A stretch of DNA of 64,000 nt, from NCBI GenBank assembly GCA_949318235.1, contig OX439129.1, positions 31,465,243-31,529,242 on the forward strand, in the 5' to 3' direction. The stretch is from Ecdyonurus torrentis (lineage: Eukaryota > Arthropoda > Insecta > Ephemeroptera > Heptageniidae). Under the pieces are notes generated by a model that was given only the letters and a program-made list of their open reading frames with translations, searched no databases and was not told where the DNA came from. A program made the translations under genes and the position numbers. Below, piece by piece: positions 1 through 20,362 of this stretch (within the stretch, counting starts at the first letter, position 1; each line of letters begins with the position of its first letter).

Positions 1-594
1 ATAAAAAAAAATGTAACCTTTACTATTTTAATTTACTATATAATATTATATTATTAACTTATAAAGTTTGTTATCCTTTTTAAAAGTTTAATGTGTTATT
101 TTATCTCATTTTGAGTTAAAATAACAGTTAATTACTCTTAGTACTTGCAAAACATACATTATTGTTTACCCTATTATTACTGGTTATTACATAACATGGA
201 AAACAACTTTGTATATACTATAGCATTGCTATACAGTAATGAAATAATTTACATTTTCTTGTTATATCTCTAGTAAATTAGATAATTGTATTATTTTACA
301 TTATTATTATACTGATTAAGGTAACACTTATAATTCATTATTTAATTATAATTAAATAATATTTAATGAAATAGTTTAACTATATACTGCTTAAATGAAG
401 AGGTGTAATTTCACCTGATTATGGCCATAATAAATTGTTAATCGTTATTGTTATTATTACTATGATATGATCTATTAATCTATTTGCTATATTATGTGCA
501 CATATTTAGTTACTTGTTTTAGTTACTTGGCAAACTCAACCTCAACAGACGTGTAAGATAATATAAATATATATTATAAATAAAAAATAAAATA
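1..594. other. AT-rich unique spacer
   Basis: There is no gene, splice-bounded open frame or inverted repeat that I can support. The sequence is irregular A/T-rich DNA that runs into the pentanucleotide tract at its right edge. Confidence 0.7.
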
Positions 595-1341
<747 letters not shown>

Positions 1342-1657
1342 TTAAAGGCGTAGACCACCTTGAACAAAAAAGTTGTGTAATATCCTAATAAACCTGAAAA
1401 TCAACGTTGATTTGGCCGGAGTCATTGATTTCTAATTTATTTTCCATTCACAAAATGCTACTGGCGGTCACTGACGTCACAGCTTGCCCGGTTTACGCGC
1501 GAGTAAAACAAGCAAGCTGTGACGTCAGTGACCGCCAGTGGCATTTTGTGAATGGAAAATAAATTAGAAATCAATGACTCCGGCCAAATCAACGTTGATT
1601 TTCAGGGTTATTAGGATATTACACAACTTTTTTGTTCAAGGTGTTCTACGCCTTTAA
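1342..1657. mobile_element. TTAA-bounded palindromic MITE, copy 1
   Basis: This is a 316-bp near-perfect palindrome. The left arm (1342-1487) and right arm (1512-1657) are each 146 bp, align without gaps and differ at only about three positions. They are separated by a 24-bp loop. The outer ends read TTAAAGGCGTAG...CTACGCCTTTAA, so TTAA flanks both sides, as expected of elements with TTAA target duplications such as the piggyBac superfamily. That superfamily assignment is inference, because the termini do not start with the classical CCC. Each arm carries the CRE palindrome TGACGTCA (1472-1479 and 1520-1527). It encodes no protein and is therefore non-autonomous. A second, more diverged copy lies at 39798-40132. 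If transcribed it would fold into a long double-stranded hairpin. Confidence 0.88.
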
Positions 1658-2990
1658 CAGTAATTTTATATTTCCTTTTACATAATAAAACAACATCATA
1701 TTACAATTAAAAAAAAATCATTATTTTGAACAATGATAACATTTGATAATATGACATTAAATATTACAATGAATTCTAGAAGATGAATGGTTATTGAATA
1801 AAAAAACACACAAAGTGAACATTTAATATTAGTTATATAATTAAATAAGCAAGTTGATATACATTGCGTGTCTAGACCTTTATTACGTAGTATGTATCGT
1901 ACCAGGATAAACAATCTCATGTGGATTGCCGTTAACTTTTAACAATTAACAACTTTATAATCTTATCAATCACCTGCTCAAATGTACCATCAATCATGTC
2001 ACACAAACATTTCAACCTAAATGAGTTTGCTAAAATAATTAACGTTGTTTTGTATTTATAAAATAGAAAAGGTCAACAACACATACAGACATTTTTATTA
2101 TTAAACATGATTTTTTTTTCATTATTTTTATAAATAAATACAAACTTTTTTGTTGTAAATATTGAAATTTTACTTATATAAAAAATATTCATATTTAACT
2201 AAAATAATTAAAAAGTATTGTTTAGTAGTTGATTTTTTTGATTACGTACCAAACTTTATAATAATTTTTAACAATTTATAAAGCAAGGTTTATACAATAG
2301 TACATAAACTTTGGTTAATAGTTTTTTTTTTCTTTTAATTTTTTACAATGAGATATTCTATAGCCAAAAAAAATTACAACTCTCTGCGTATTTAAGCTTT
2401 TGTTTAAATTTTTAAATGTTGGAAATAATTTATATTTTTTAATAAAAACCCATTAAACATTTTAACACCAAAAATCTATCGTTCGTATAAAAAAAAATAT
2501 TAGAGTGAACACAAAATCAATCTTATATTTAAATAAAGTTATTGTTTGCTGAATTACTTATACTGTAATTTCATTTGTATAGAATAATTTACTGTTTAAG
2601 TATTAGTTCTGTCATATTGTCACTTTGTATTGTTTACTTTAATGTAACCCAAACATTACTGTAATGTCGAAATTATATTCGTGTTAATATTTATTTAAAT
2701 GCTTTTTCCCGAGCTATTTTTCTAGTCTTTATATTAATTTGATTCTTGCACAAATAGTAATAATTTATTTAACGTTGCTAATAAAAGTTTATGCGATAAA
2801 AATGCAATGATTTTCTATATTTATAATAATGATTGCACAAGTGCAAATGCATAAATTTAAATAAAAGAGGACGAATGAGACTTTATTATAATTACTGCAA
2901 TCATGATTTAATGTTTTATTTTTATTCTATTCAAATTGTACATTACGTACTTATTACGTACGGGAATATAATTTTGAATAAACTTAAAAT

Positions 2991-2994
<4 letters not shown>
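1658..2994. other. AT-rich spacer
   Basis: I see only A/T-rich sequence with short A and T runs. The small minus-strand open frame near 1700-1920 has no recognisable domain and its composition follows the background. Confidence 0.6.

Positions 2995-3072
<78 letters not shown>
2995..3072. repeat. (CT)39 microsatellite
   Basis: This is an uninterrupted CT dinucleotide tract of about 78 bp, polypyrimidine on the plus strand. Confidence 0.97.
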
Positions 3073-3076
<4 letters not shown>

Positions 3077-3578
3077 AGTAATATTTCTGTAATTATACTT
3101 CAGCAATAAATATAGATACAATATGATTTTTTTTAATTCTATTGAATGTAAAAGCACTACTTGAAATAAGCTTTAAGTGCAGCACGGCACACATCCATTT
3201 CCTTTTGTTTAAGTAATTTTAAATATTTTTTTCCTTTTTTTTTATCTCATTGTTATTTATTATTTTTTAATTTCAGTAACAGGAAGTTTGAAAACCATGA
3301 AATATTATGAAAACAAAAATAAAAAATAAATACAGAACCACGTTTTATTAACACGGAAAAATTTAATATGCCTGTACAACCACTGTGGTATAAAATTTAA
3401 CTATATGTATATAGTTATGGCAATATAATGCATTCATATGGAGACTAACTCACGAAATATTATATGCATAGTTTTTTTCATAAGCCAATAGAAAAAAAAA
3501 AGTGCCACTTTTTACTTTAATGTTGAACTACGGAACAATGGTATACTTTTTAACAAATCAATATCAAAATTTCCGGTA

Positions 3579-3587
<9 letters not shown>
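3073..3587. other. AT-rich spacer
   Basis: No gene or repeat family is recognised. Several A and T homopolymer runs of 8-10 bp are present. Confidence 0.6.
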
Positions 3588-3639
<52 letters not shown>

Positions 3640-3798
3640 GGGTGCTCCGCTATAATGTCCTAAGTCCATTTGACCTTGAAAAATATTTTTTGCTGCAAAT
3701 GACCTGAAATGGATAAATCCAAAATTTGGGGTTGATCCGACGATTTTTTATTTTTCAAGGTCAAGTGGACTTAGGACATTATAGCGGAGCACCCTCGA

Positions 3799-3844
<46 letters not shown>
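3588..3844. repeat. (TA)n tract split by a transposon
   Basis: TA repeats occupy about 3588-3635 and 3799-3844, with one C interruption in the right part. The two halves are separated by the inverted-repeat element at 3636-3798, so they were probably one microsatellite before insertion. Confidence 0.9.
3636..3798. mobile_element. 163-bp inverted-repeat MITE inserted in a TA tract
   Basis: The terminal inverted repeats are about 48 bp and start TCGAGGGTGCTCCGC on the left, ending with the complement GCGGAGCACCCTCGA on the right. The arms continue through a shared AGGACATTATAGC stretch with very few mismatches. The middle (about 3685-3750) is unique. Insertion within TA repeats fits a Tc1/mariner-type TA target, although the duplication cannot be proven in a TA microsatellite. 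The TGCTCCGC core is shared with the terminus of the element at 53317-53558. It has no coding capacity. Confidence 0.82.
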
Positions 3845-3845
<1 letters not shown>

Positions 3846-4317
3846 AAATATATATATTTAATATTTTATATTCATTCTAATATGAAGTATTCACAAATTC
3901 TATATAGCTTCCGTGATATATTTTATCTATTTTACTTCATAGGAATTTTAATTATAATCAAATAGAACGAGATGATTGATGTTGAAATGATATGCATTTT
4001 TTTCTTCATCTTATTCTTGTTTTAATTAGGTCATATTGATAATTAAAAAATAAACTACTGCATTGAAGTTAGAAATTGTTCCATAATATTATTAATTAAT
4101 AATAATTACATTATAAATGGAGAAAATAATTGTAAATAACTTAATAAAGAAGAAATTATGTATTGGACCAAGCAGCTCGTAGTAACTAACCTAATTGGTG
4201 ACTCACCTTGTCATTGATATATTTACAATGTAAGTACAACACAAAGTTTATTGAAACGAATATTTCACAAAGTATATCTGCATCGTTCAACTTTTGCATA
4301 GTAATTATATATTACTA
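3845..4317. other. AT-rich spacer
   Basis: Nothing is recognised beyond short TA runs next to the preceding microsatellite. Confidence 0.6.
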
Positions 4318-4667
4318 TTAAAGCCAATAGTACTACCACATAAAACAACATGTGCTTTTTTATGAATAAACACGAAATGCGATCTTCGAAACTGATGACA
4401 ATTTTTAACAGAATGTTAATATAGCCCCACGAGAGAGCGTGAAAATACTGTAAAGTATGCAATTTAAGTGACTATTCATGTTTATGACGTCAGGAACATG
4501 CAAAAGTTTGTATGAAAATGTTGTGCGGTTGCAAAAATCGAAATTTTCTGATCACTTCTACGGAGCTACAGTTGGGTTTTGAGACAAACCAAAGTTATTT
4601 ATGTAAGTCCCATCATAAGTGTTTTGTGTTATAAATGCTTGTGTTTTCTTCTGGTCTATTCCTTTAA
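4318..4667 (-). mobile_element. TTAA-bounded interspersed repeat, copy 1 of 2
   Basis: This 350-bp unit has TTAA at both ends and short related termini (TTAAAGCCAATAG on the left; TTAAAGGAATAGACC read inward from the right). Read on the minus strand it aligns over its full length with 51295-51643 on the plus strand. The best blocks include TGATCAGAAAATTTC, a TGACGTCA site (here 4485-4492) and a 20-bp block ending TTTTCACGCTCTCT. The copies are substantially diverged and have small indels, so the insertions are old. The TTAAAGG terminus resembles the palindromic family at 1342. The 65-codon minus-strand frame inside is not conserved in the other copy. Confidence 0.8.

Positions 4668-7048
<2,381 letters not shown>

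Positions 7049-7079
<31 letters not shown>
7049..7079. repeat. (GA)15 microsatellite
   Basis: This is a pure GA tract of about 31 bp. Confidence 0.95.
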
Positions 7080-7082
<3 letters not shown>

Positions 7083-7772
7083 GTTTCAAATGAGAGACAA
7101 GTGTGAGTTTTGTAATTACTAGGCTACCTGAGATCTCTTTTTACTTTAACGTGTTACTTTTTTCTTGTCAGTTTGCCAAATAGAAAGAAGAACTTTGTTC
7201 ATAAAAATTGAAACAAGTAGTTAAGATTTTGTTATCGTGCGATAAATGTTATACCACCTGAGTAATAAATTAATTGATTTTTTTTTTGTTTCAATTTTAA
7301 GTCCAAGTTTTATATAGAGTAATGTTAAATGTGAAAAAGAAAATACATGAAAAAGTAACATAATTATACACATTGTATAAATTAATTAATTTCTTATTAT
7401 TGTTTAACTTCAATTTTGATTGTACTGTACTGGAATAAAGTGTAACTTTAGAATATTAATTTATATAAGTTGTTCTTTTTTTACAAATATGAAATAAAAA
7501 TGAGTAAATTTTTATAATTTTATGAAATTTCCATATTGAGAATTCCATTGGTATTTTGTTGTGTGTGAACACTATCCTTTTGTTTTATTGCTCTTAATAT
7601 TTTATATTATTCATTGTAAAATTGCTTTTATATAAATATTATTTTTATTTTACAAAAACAGAAAAAAATGGTGAGTTTTACACGCTATTTATATATTTTT
7701 ATAACACACTACAATTTTTTATTTAGATATACAGTATAATGTGTATGTATATATGTTTTTATATGTTCTAAC

Positions 7773-7775
<3 letters not shown>

Positions 7776-7813
<38 letters not shown>
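7776..7813. repeat. (TA)19 microsatellite
   Basis: This is a TA tract followed by ACGTATATTACATATA, a degenerate continuation. Confidence 0.93.
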
Positions 7814-7814
<1 letters not shown>

Positions 7815-8032
7815 GTATATTACATATAAAAACAAAAGAATAAAACATACAGCAATACTTTTTACTACAAAAGTTTTGAAAGTTTTGCTTTTCACTTGGT
7901 TAAAAAAAAGTGTTATTTTATTCAAATATTAAAAATTTGTACAAAAAAAAAGTTTGATCAAAATTATATTTTATCTGTATTGGGGGAAAATCGATATATT
8001 TATTTGGCACATGCACTTCTTAAATCATTTTA

Positions 8033-8033
8033 A

Positions 8034-8079
<46 letters not shown>
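8033..8079. repeat. (CA)n microsatellite
   Basis: CA repeats total about 47 bp with one AAA interruption near 8048-8050. Confidence 0.95.
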
Positions 8080-8080
<1 letters not shown>

Positions 8081-9674
8081 AATAGATTTTACTTTTTAAT
8101 TTATATTTTAATTCATACCTAAAATAAAACAATATGCATATTTGAATATTTATAATGCTAAATGAGTTTCATTATAATGATTTTATTTATGTAGCTCTTT
8201 ATCGTATCATTACTTTCATTTACAATACAACACGCATGAGTATAATATTTTATACGCAAATTCAATACCTTTTCATATTAACAATTATTGAAAAATTATT
8301 GATTTCTATCTTCTTTTTTTTATATCTGCAAATTTTTATGTTTTTTCACGTGGAAAAAAACTGTATTATACATACATGTTGTATACTGTATATAAACCTC
8401 GTATAGTATGTTGTTAATGTTTTTATATAATTTATTATATTGATATGATACATAATGAGCATCAATAAGAGCAGTACTTTTAAAGAAAACGGTATACATT
8501 ACTTTTGAAATTCAATTTATCAGATTTAATGTATGTGCTTTTATATACGAACGAAAAGAACCTTTTAACTTCACTTACCTCCTGCTTACAAGACTCATGT
8601 TTCGTCATTCATCCGTCTTAATGATTTCTTTATATTTTTATCTACTTTTTGTCTCATCTTTTTATATGGATTTGATATCATGTTCATGTCTATATGTAGT
8701 CACTCATAAAGGTTCAACTTTAACATTATGCCAATGTGAAGTTAAAAAGAAAGAGAGATAAAGTAAGAAAAACTGATATTATTATATACGTATAATATTC
8801 TTAGATATATTATTTTTATAAACCTTTCTTTATAGCAAATAAGTTTCTATAAAAATCTTAACAAATATTGAAATTGAATATATTAATAATGTCTTATTAT
8901 ATTTATCTTACTTTCAGTTTTAATCTTGTACGTATGTTAATTTGTACAGACAGAAATGTAATAAATACTCTAATTTTTGCGTGTTTTTTTTTATTACAAA
9001 GCTATGATATACAGTAAATATGGAATTATTGATTTTTCTTGCCATTGTATCTATATTAGAAATTTTATAGCAAGAAAAATGTATGTCATTCTTTAACCTT
9101 TTGTGAAAAAAAAAATAATAAAACTAACTTAATTGAAAAGTCTTAAACACGTAAAATATTTGAATGAAAGAAAAATAAAAAGTCACTTGAATTGAAACTA
9201 TAAAAGTATAAAACTGTGCTGGTTGGGTAGTAATAAATAATATAAAAGCTGTCAAAGTATTTTGTTCCAGAAAGTAAAGCATCCATAGTAATGTTATAAA
9301 AAAGTAATGTAATGTAACATAAAAAAAGGTCAACAAATAATTATACAAACCCTGAATAAAAGTAAAAAGTAAAAAAAAAAAAAAAAAAATTGAATGAATG
9401 AATGTAAGAAAAAAGGTCAAGATTACAGAACAATAAAAAGTGTTTCAAATGATCCGTGTTATTAAAATTATTATATTTCTCACGTCCAATTTTAACCTCA
9501 TGGTAAAAAATTATGCACTTAAAATATTCTATTGTCATGTAAAATTCTAACAGCTATGAAACAAAAGATAAAAGTTAAAAAGTGTAAAATAATAATCCTA
9601 TTGAATTGCGTATATAATAATGTATGTCAGAATTTCAGTGACATTTATTTCTTTGTTTTAAAGATTTAAGTGAG

Positions 9675-9688
9675 CCCCCCCCCCCCCC
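9675..9688. repeat. poly(C)14
   Basis: Fourteen consecutive C residues, rare in this composition. Confidence 0.95.
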
Positions 9689-9816
9689 TCCACCAACTTC
9701 ATAATTTTAAGGATTATTCCTTTCATATTTCTGTAAAGTAAAATATGAAAATTTTCTTTTGGCTAACTATACTGTATTTTAAGCTTCTTATTTATTCCAT
9801 AGCTCTCAAAATAAAT

Positions 9817-9844
9817 GAGAGAGAGAGGGAGAGAGAGAGAGAGA
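9817..9844. repeat. (GA)n microsatellite, interrupted
   Basis: This is a GA tract of about 28 bp with one GGG interruption. Confidence 0.93.
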
Positions 9845-11734
9845 CTATACTAAATGTTTTGAACTGTGCTGTACGTGATTTTTAGCTGATGTACTCTGCT
9901 GCATGTGTGGGTTAAACGATGTCATAATTCTATATACAAATCAACATCTTTATATAAAATATATTTTTGTTTGACTTAATGGCTTTTATGTCAATAAATT
10001 TTAAAATGTTTATAATGCTTTCAATTTATCATAAAAAGTAATTAATTATTTTTAACTGGATTATTAACAACGATGATATTTAAAATGTCATAAAAGTACT
10101 TTTTAACCTATATCATAACTATCTACGTGACTTTAAAATCATATTTTTATTTAACTTTAATATTATTTATGTGAAATTTTTAGGCTATTAAAAAAAATTA
10201 GTAAAAGTGCTAAATAAACATGAAATAACGTTACAATCTCAACTGCCTATTCATTGGCATTAAATTTAATTTTTCTGATAATTTGTTTTATCTTACTTCA
10301 TTAACACAATTGAGATAAACTGTCCACTCATTGCAATGGTATTCACAGAATTTGACACGGAATTAAAAAGTCATACAACAGACTTCCAGGTTCCCAATAT
10401 GGCGCAGATTTTAATACCTCTCATAAAGGGTGAGATGAAATGAAGATTAGGATATAGATACAGAAAGAGAGGTTATTAAAGATCCGGAGGAAAACAGCTA
10501 CGGCCTGGAAAAGGAATTGTCACGATATAAATCTGAAATTATTAATAGAAATCACATAGAAAAGCTCTTCGAAAAGTCAGACAGTGAGAGATATTTAAGT
10601 CAATTAATAAAATAATATATCAAACTTGAAAACATTCACTTTATGAAAAATGCTGTATGATACTGTTTATATTATTTTTATTTTACTCTCAGTATTTCAT
10701 TATATATAATATTAGATATATACGTATACAATTTTTGTACACAAAAGTATACTAAAGGTAAATTAAATGTGAATATTTTTTTCTTTTCTTTGTATATGTG
10801 TTTATATACAGTCGTATGTTGTGGTAAAGTTTTTACTGTTGTTAACATGATTGCAACTAGTCACGACAATTGCTTTGTTTTTGTTAAATAACGAAAGAAA
10901 AGGTTACAGGTTAAATTTAAAACAAAATAACTAAAAAAAAAAAACACAAAAAAAGTGCTGAGATAGCAAGTAATGTTAACAGACATTCATTTCAGATGTA
11001 CACAACTTTGTCACTATGCAATTCACAACGTTTTCATATACTGTCTAAATCGACAAATCAGGTTATCAGGTTAAGTGTAAATTATATGTAAATTTTTATT
11101 TTTATTTTTTATGATCTGCCGATGCTTATATTATATACTATGGTTTATCTTTATATACTATACTACACATACACCACTTATTCAGCCAAGTAGGTGAGCT
11201 GTAAATGGATAGTAGAAAATATACTGAGTAAATGTATGCATAGTTAACAGAAAAAAATTGTGTCATAATAACAAAAAAAAAACGCAGTGAATACACTCAT
11301 ACACATTTGTTATAGAAGATAAGTAAAGCATCGTATATTATTTAGAAAAAGAATAGTTTTTTCTTCTTCTTTTTATTTTTTTTCCCCCGCTAGACTTGGG
11401 TTTCAATCTACTTAAAACTAAGCCATACATTTTGATATAAAATTATACATAAATTTTTATAACTACATGATACTTCAATGAGACCCACCCTTTAAATTCA
11501 CCGATTTACTTTTCAGCCACTATAAATATATATGATTGTAATAAAAATAATCTATTAAGTTATTATTTTTATTATGTTTCATTGCTTTTAATTCAACTAA
11601 TGGTTTTTTACTGGACTCCCGCAGTTAGATTCTTATTTTTCTTTACACTTTATTATAAGGGTGTACGATGATGGCGAGAAGAGAAAAGTTTCAAATAAGT
11701 AATCATCTCCAATAACTTACTCTTTTTGCCAGAG

Positions 11735-11740
<6 letters not shown>
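9845..11740. other. AT-rich region containing a weak coding-like patch
   Basis: Mostly featureless. The patch at 10336-10615 is described separately. Confidence 0.5.
10336..10615 (+). other. coding-like patch, unrecognised (possible exon or pseudogene fragment)
   Basis: Two short frames lie end to end in locally more GC-rich DNA. The first starts at ATG 10336 and stops at TGA 10441-10443 (35 residues, MVFTEFDTELKS at the start). The second, in another frame, is open from 10451, just after a TAG, to TAA 10613-10615. Its 54 codons give mostly charged residues (for example DPEENSYGLEKELSRYKSE), unlike the F/I/N/Y-rich background. AATAAA at 10606-10611 overlaps the stop, so it could be a 3'-terminal exon or the end of a retroposed or decayed gene with a frameshift. 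I recognise no family, and chance remains likely. Confidence 0.18.
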
Positions 11741-11823
<83 letters not shown>

Positions 11824-11824
11824 A
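11741..11824. repeat. (CT)n microsatellite, interrupted
   Basis: CT repeats of about 84 bp carry a CG interruption near 11787 and a TTT near 11810. Confidence 0.95.
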
Positions 11825-14451
<2,627 letters not shown>

Positions 14452-14452
14452 G

Positions 14453-15462
14453 AAAAAGGAAAGGAAAAATGAAAATATTTTATGTACAAACAGTGTTTAG
14501 TATATACAAATTATTCACATTATTTATGATACGTATATCCATAAATTTATTTCAGTGTATTGTTTTAGCTTTATAGTCAGCAAAATAATGCTCTTATTGG
14601 AAAATGTTAATTTATATCATTGAAAGTAAATATTTTACAACGACATAGTTTAACTCTTGCATGCTTCTCTCTATATATAATATAATATTATTGATTAACC
14701 AACAAATGAATAACCAATAATAATTCTCTTCATATATAACATGAGCCATTATAATATAATACTTAGGATATAATATGATAAACTTTTACATGCAGAAATA
14801 TTTAAAGGTAAAGCTTTCATAATATACTATAGTAACTATTTTCAATATTGTATAAAAAAAAAAAAAAAACTATATAATTTTATATATTTTAGTGGTTATA
14901 TAGAACTGTACAGTTGGAATTTTGAGGTATAAAGATTTTTACTGCTATATATTTTATCTTTCCCTATATTCTGTGTAAAAAGCCTGTAACCACAGAGTGA
15001 CAGACCCCTGTATAAAAGCAAAAGATGTTCGCATGAATGGTTTGAAATCTGTAGAGAAAGATTTCTATATAGCTTGCCGACACTCTACACTATCACACCT
15101 CGTATTTTGTATTGCAATGATTTGCTTTTTTGTTAAAAAAGAAAGTATATTATATAGAAAAAAAAAAAAGATTTGGGATGTATATTAAACAAGAAAGAAA
15201 ATACGCTATAATATATAATGTAAAAATATTTATTTAAATTTATCTTTTTAAAGTAAACAGATAAGTTTATGAATAAGTATAATAGAGTTTAGTAATAAAG
15301 GTAAGTAAAAAATAAATATAAAAAAACTTTTTTTTTTCCCCTTTTTATAATCAGTCATCTTGATCACACAGCAAAAAAATTACGGTATGTGATAGCACGT
15401 ATTTTAAATGTGATTTAATTTTGGCTCCTTTACTTTGATGAAACATATTTGTGGACATGCTT

Positions 15463-15464
<2 letters not shown>
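14453..15464. other. AT-rich spacer
   Basis: No gene is supported. CTGTATAAAAGC at about 15008 contains a TATA-box-like TATAAAA, but no initiator or downstream frame accompanies it. Confidence 0.5.

Positions 15465-15542
<78 letters not shown>
15465..15542. repeat. (CT)39 microsatellite
   Basis: This is a pure CT tract of about 78 bp. The overlapping minus-strand frames are RERE artefacts. Confidence 0.97.
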
Positions 15543-16775
<1,233 letters not shown>

Positions 16776-16912
16776 AAAGTGATATAAAATAATAAAATAA
16801 ATTACTAAATAATGTGATAAGCACTACTAGTTGCAGTGAAAACGTCCGATATTTAAAGAGAGAGACAGAGTAGAATAACTAAGTGATACCTGGCACGCAG
16901 GTTGCGTGACGT

Positions 16913-16966
16913 GGTGGCGGCAGTGAGTCAATGTTTGCTCGGCCATTTGTCACTCATATTGCCACC
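16913..16966. repeat. imperfect hairpin GGTGGC...GCCACC
   Basis: Arms GGTGGCGGCAGTGAGT and ACTCATATTGCCACC pair imperfectly around a loop of about 23 bp. It is GC-rich for the region. It could be the core of a decayed inverted-repeat element. Confidence 0.4.
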
Positions 16967-18605
<1,639 letters not shown>

Positions 18606-18699
18606 ATTAAAATAAAAATTATGGCAAAAATATAAAAATTGAATTAATTTACATTTCATTTATTTTCAATCAAAATGAAGTGTTTTATATTATATTATA

Positions 18700-18702
<3 letters not shown>

Positions 18703-18732
<30 letters not shown>
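18703..18732. repeat. (TA)15, left half of a split TA tract
   Basis: This is the TA tract immediately left of the hAT element. Its last 8 bp, TATATATA (18725-18732), match the 8 bp right of the element. Confidence 0.93.
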
Positions 18733-18735
<3 letters not shown>

Positions 18736-20268
18736 TGTTGTAGTCGATCGATCAAATTTCGATCCGATCACGATCCGATCACGATCATTTGATCGGATCG
18801 TGATCGGTTCGACCCATTTTATAAAAAAATGATCGTGATCGGATTTCGATCACATTTAGGGCTGTGATCGAACGTTTTTTCGATCCGATCATCATGTTTC
18901 ATACTTTAGTTTTTACAACCATAGGTATCTTTTTCTTTCTTTTTTTCTTCTTTTTTTTTTTTTTTTTTTTCCTTTTTTTTATTCATTATAATAAAGCAAA
19001 AAGTCAAAGTCCAAAATAGAAAAGAATTTAAAAGTACAGTACAGGCAGTACTCTGCTAGCAGCTGCTAGGTAGATATTAAGATGTTATCTACTTTAGCTA
19101 AAAGGTATCGCAAAACAAAACAAAGAAAGCAAAAATGAAAGAAATAAAAGAAAAATAGCAAATACCTGACTCTGAGCTATATAAGCTTCTAGGCTTTCTA
19201 GGAAAGAAATTATTCTATCAATAGTGTGTCTATGTCACCAAAGATTTTTTTTCTTTTTTTTTTTTTTGACATGACATTAAAGGCGGTAAATAAGTTTTGT
19301 TTAAAATGAATTCTTGACGTATTATTTTGTTCGTATATTCAAGTAACAGAATTTTTTTCTGCATTGAAAGATTGTCAATTTTATTTTAACACAATACATT
19401 TCTTGTATGAGTTTTAGAGGTGACTTTATAACCAATCGAAAAATTTTAAGTGCTTTTTTACACTAATGATTTTTTCCACGAAAGTTTGATGTATTAAAAA
19501 ACCGCGGTGAGGGGAAATTTTTTCTGAAATAAACACGAGGGGGTTGCTTTGATTAGTGGGGATGAAGACACACAGTACTGTACATAGGATAATTTTTGGA
19601 CCTCCATCCAGACACCAGTCACTTGGTCTGTACGTTCTCGCAGGTGTCACGAGATAAGAAAGCAGGCAAAAGTGTATTTTTTATTTATTTTTACATATTC
19701 ATAAACGTTAATATATTATAATTTATAATATAAATTAAAGATAATTTAGGTGACAATTTTTTTTCGTGAAATAATAACATAAAAGAATTTTATCACGTAA
19801 CTGGAGCTCCTAAAAAAGATAAAAGTGGGAAAGAGCTTGGTATTCAGTGTTTGTATTTATCGTGCAAAAATAAACCGAATAACGTCGTATAGCCTTTAAA
19901 TCTGTTGCAGCAAATCTAATAAAACATCTAAAGGTAAAAACTAACAATTATGTAACACATTTATTTATTAAAAAAAATTGCACGGAAATATGAATATAAA
20001 AATATTGTTAAGTATAATGTATTATTACAGTATGATTTCCTTTTTTTTTTTTTTTTTTTTTTTTCATCATTATTATAATTTACAAGTTCTTACATACCTA
20101 CATTTATTATTGAAAACGATCGAAAATTTTCGATCAAATGATAGTCGATCAGATCGGATTGTGATCGGATAGTCTCGAGTTTTGAAGATCGTGATCGAGA
20201 TCGGATCGAGCTACATCTCAATTGATCGGATCGTGATCGGATCGAAAAAAGGGCGATCGACTACAACA

Positions 20269-20271
<3 letters not shown>
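18733..20271. mobile_element. non-autonomous hAT-type transposon, 1539 bp
   Basis: Perfect 18-bp terminal inverted repeats, CAGTGTTGTAGTCGATCG and its complement CGATCGACTACAACACTG, have the CA..TG ends typical of hAT elements. They are flanked by 8 bp TATATATA on both sides, the right length for a hAT target duplication, though the TA repeat context makes this weaker evidence. The outer 170 bp at each end are saturated with GATC-containing units such as GATCGGATCGTGATC, with about 16 GATC on the left and 14 on the right. In Ac-type elements comparable subterminal repeats bind the transposase. The interior (about 18910-20100) is AT-rich with poly(T) runs and no transposase frame, so it depends on a partner. 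A GC-richer patch at 19500-19660 holds a 74-codon minus-strand frame without recognisable domains. Confidence 0.87.

Positions 20272-20362
<91 letters not shown>
20272..20362. repeat. (TA)n-(CA)n, right half of a split TA tract
   Basis: TA runs to about 20349 with a TTATATTA interruption, then a short CA stretch. It continues the tract left of the hAT element. Confidence 0.93.

Larger units (their letters stand above)
7080..9674. other. AT-rich region with scattered short repeats
   Basis: Apart from the listed microsatellites I see no gene. A small perfect hairpin (11-bp arms ATTTTTCTTGC / GCAAGAAAAAT) lies at 9032-9080. A weak 12-14-bp inverted match around CTTTTAACTTCAC joins about 8560 and 8745. 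Neither is strong enough to call an element. Confidence 0.5.

Noticed and set aside
4265..4462. 65-codon minus-strand frame
   Set aside because: Lies mostly in the TTAA repeat; the homologous segment at 51.3 kb does not preserve the frame.
14997..15188. 63-codon frame
   Set aside because: Would start at GTG and ends in a lysine-coding A run; no motif or splice support.
19426..19650. 74-codon minus-strand frame inside the hAT element as a transposase fragment
   Set aside because: No BED finger, RNase-H-like or dimerisation-domain residues recognised; too short.
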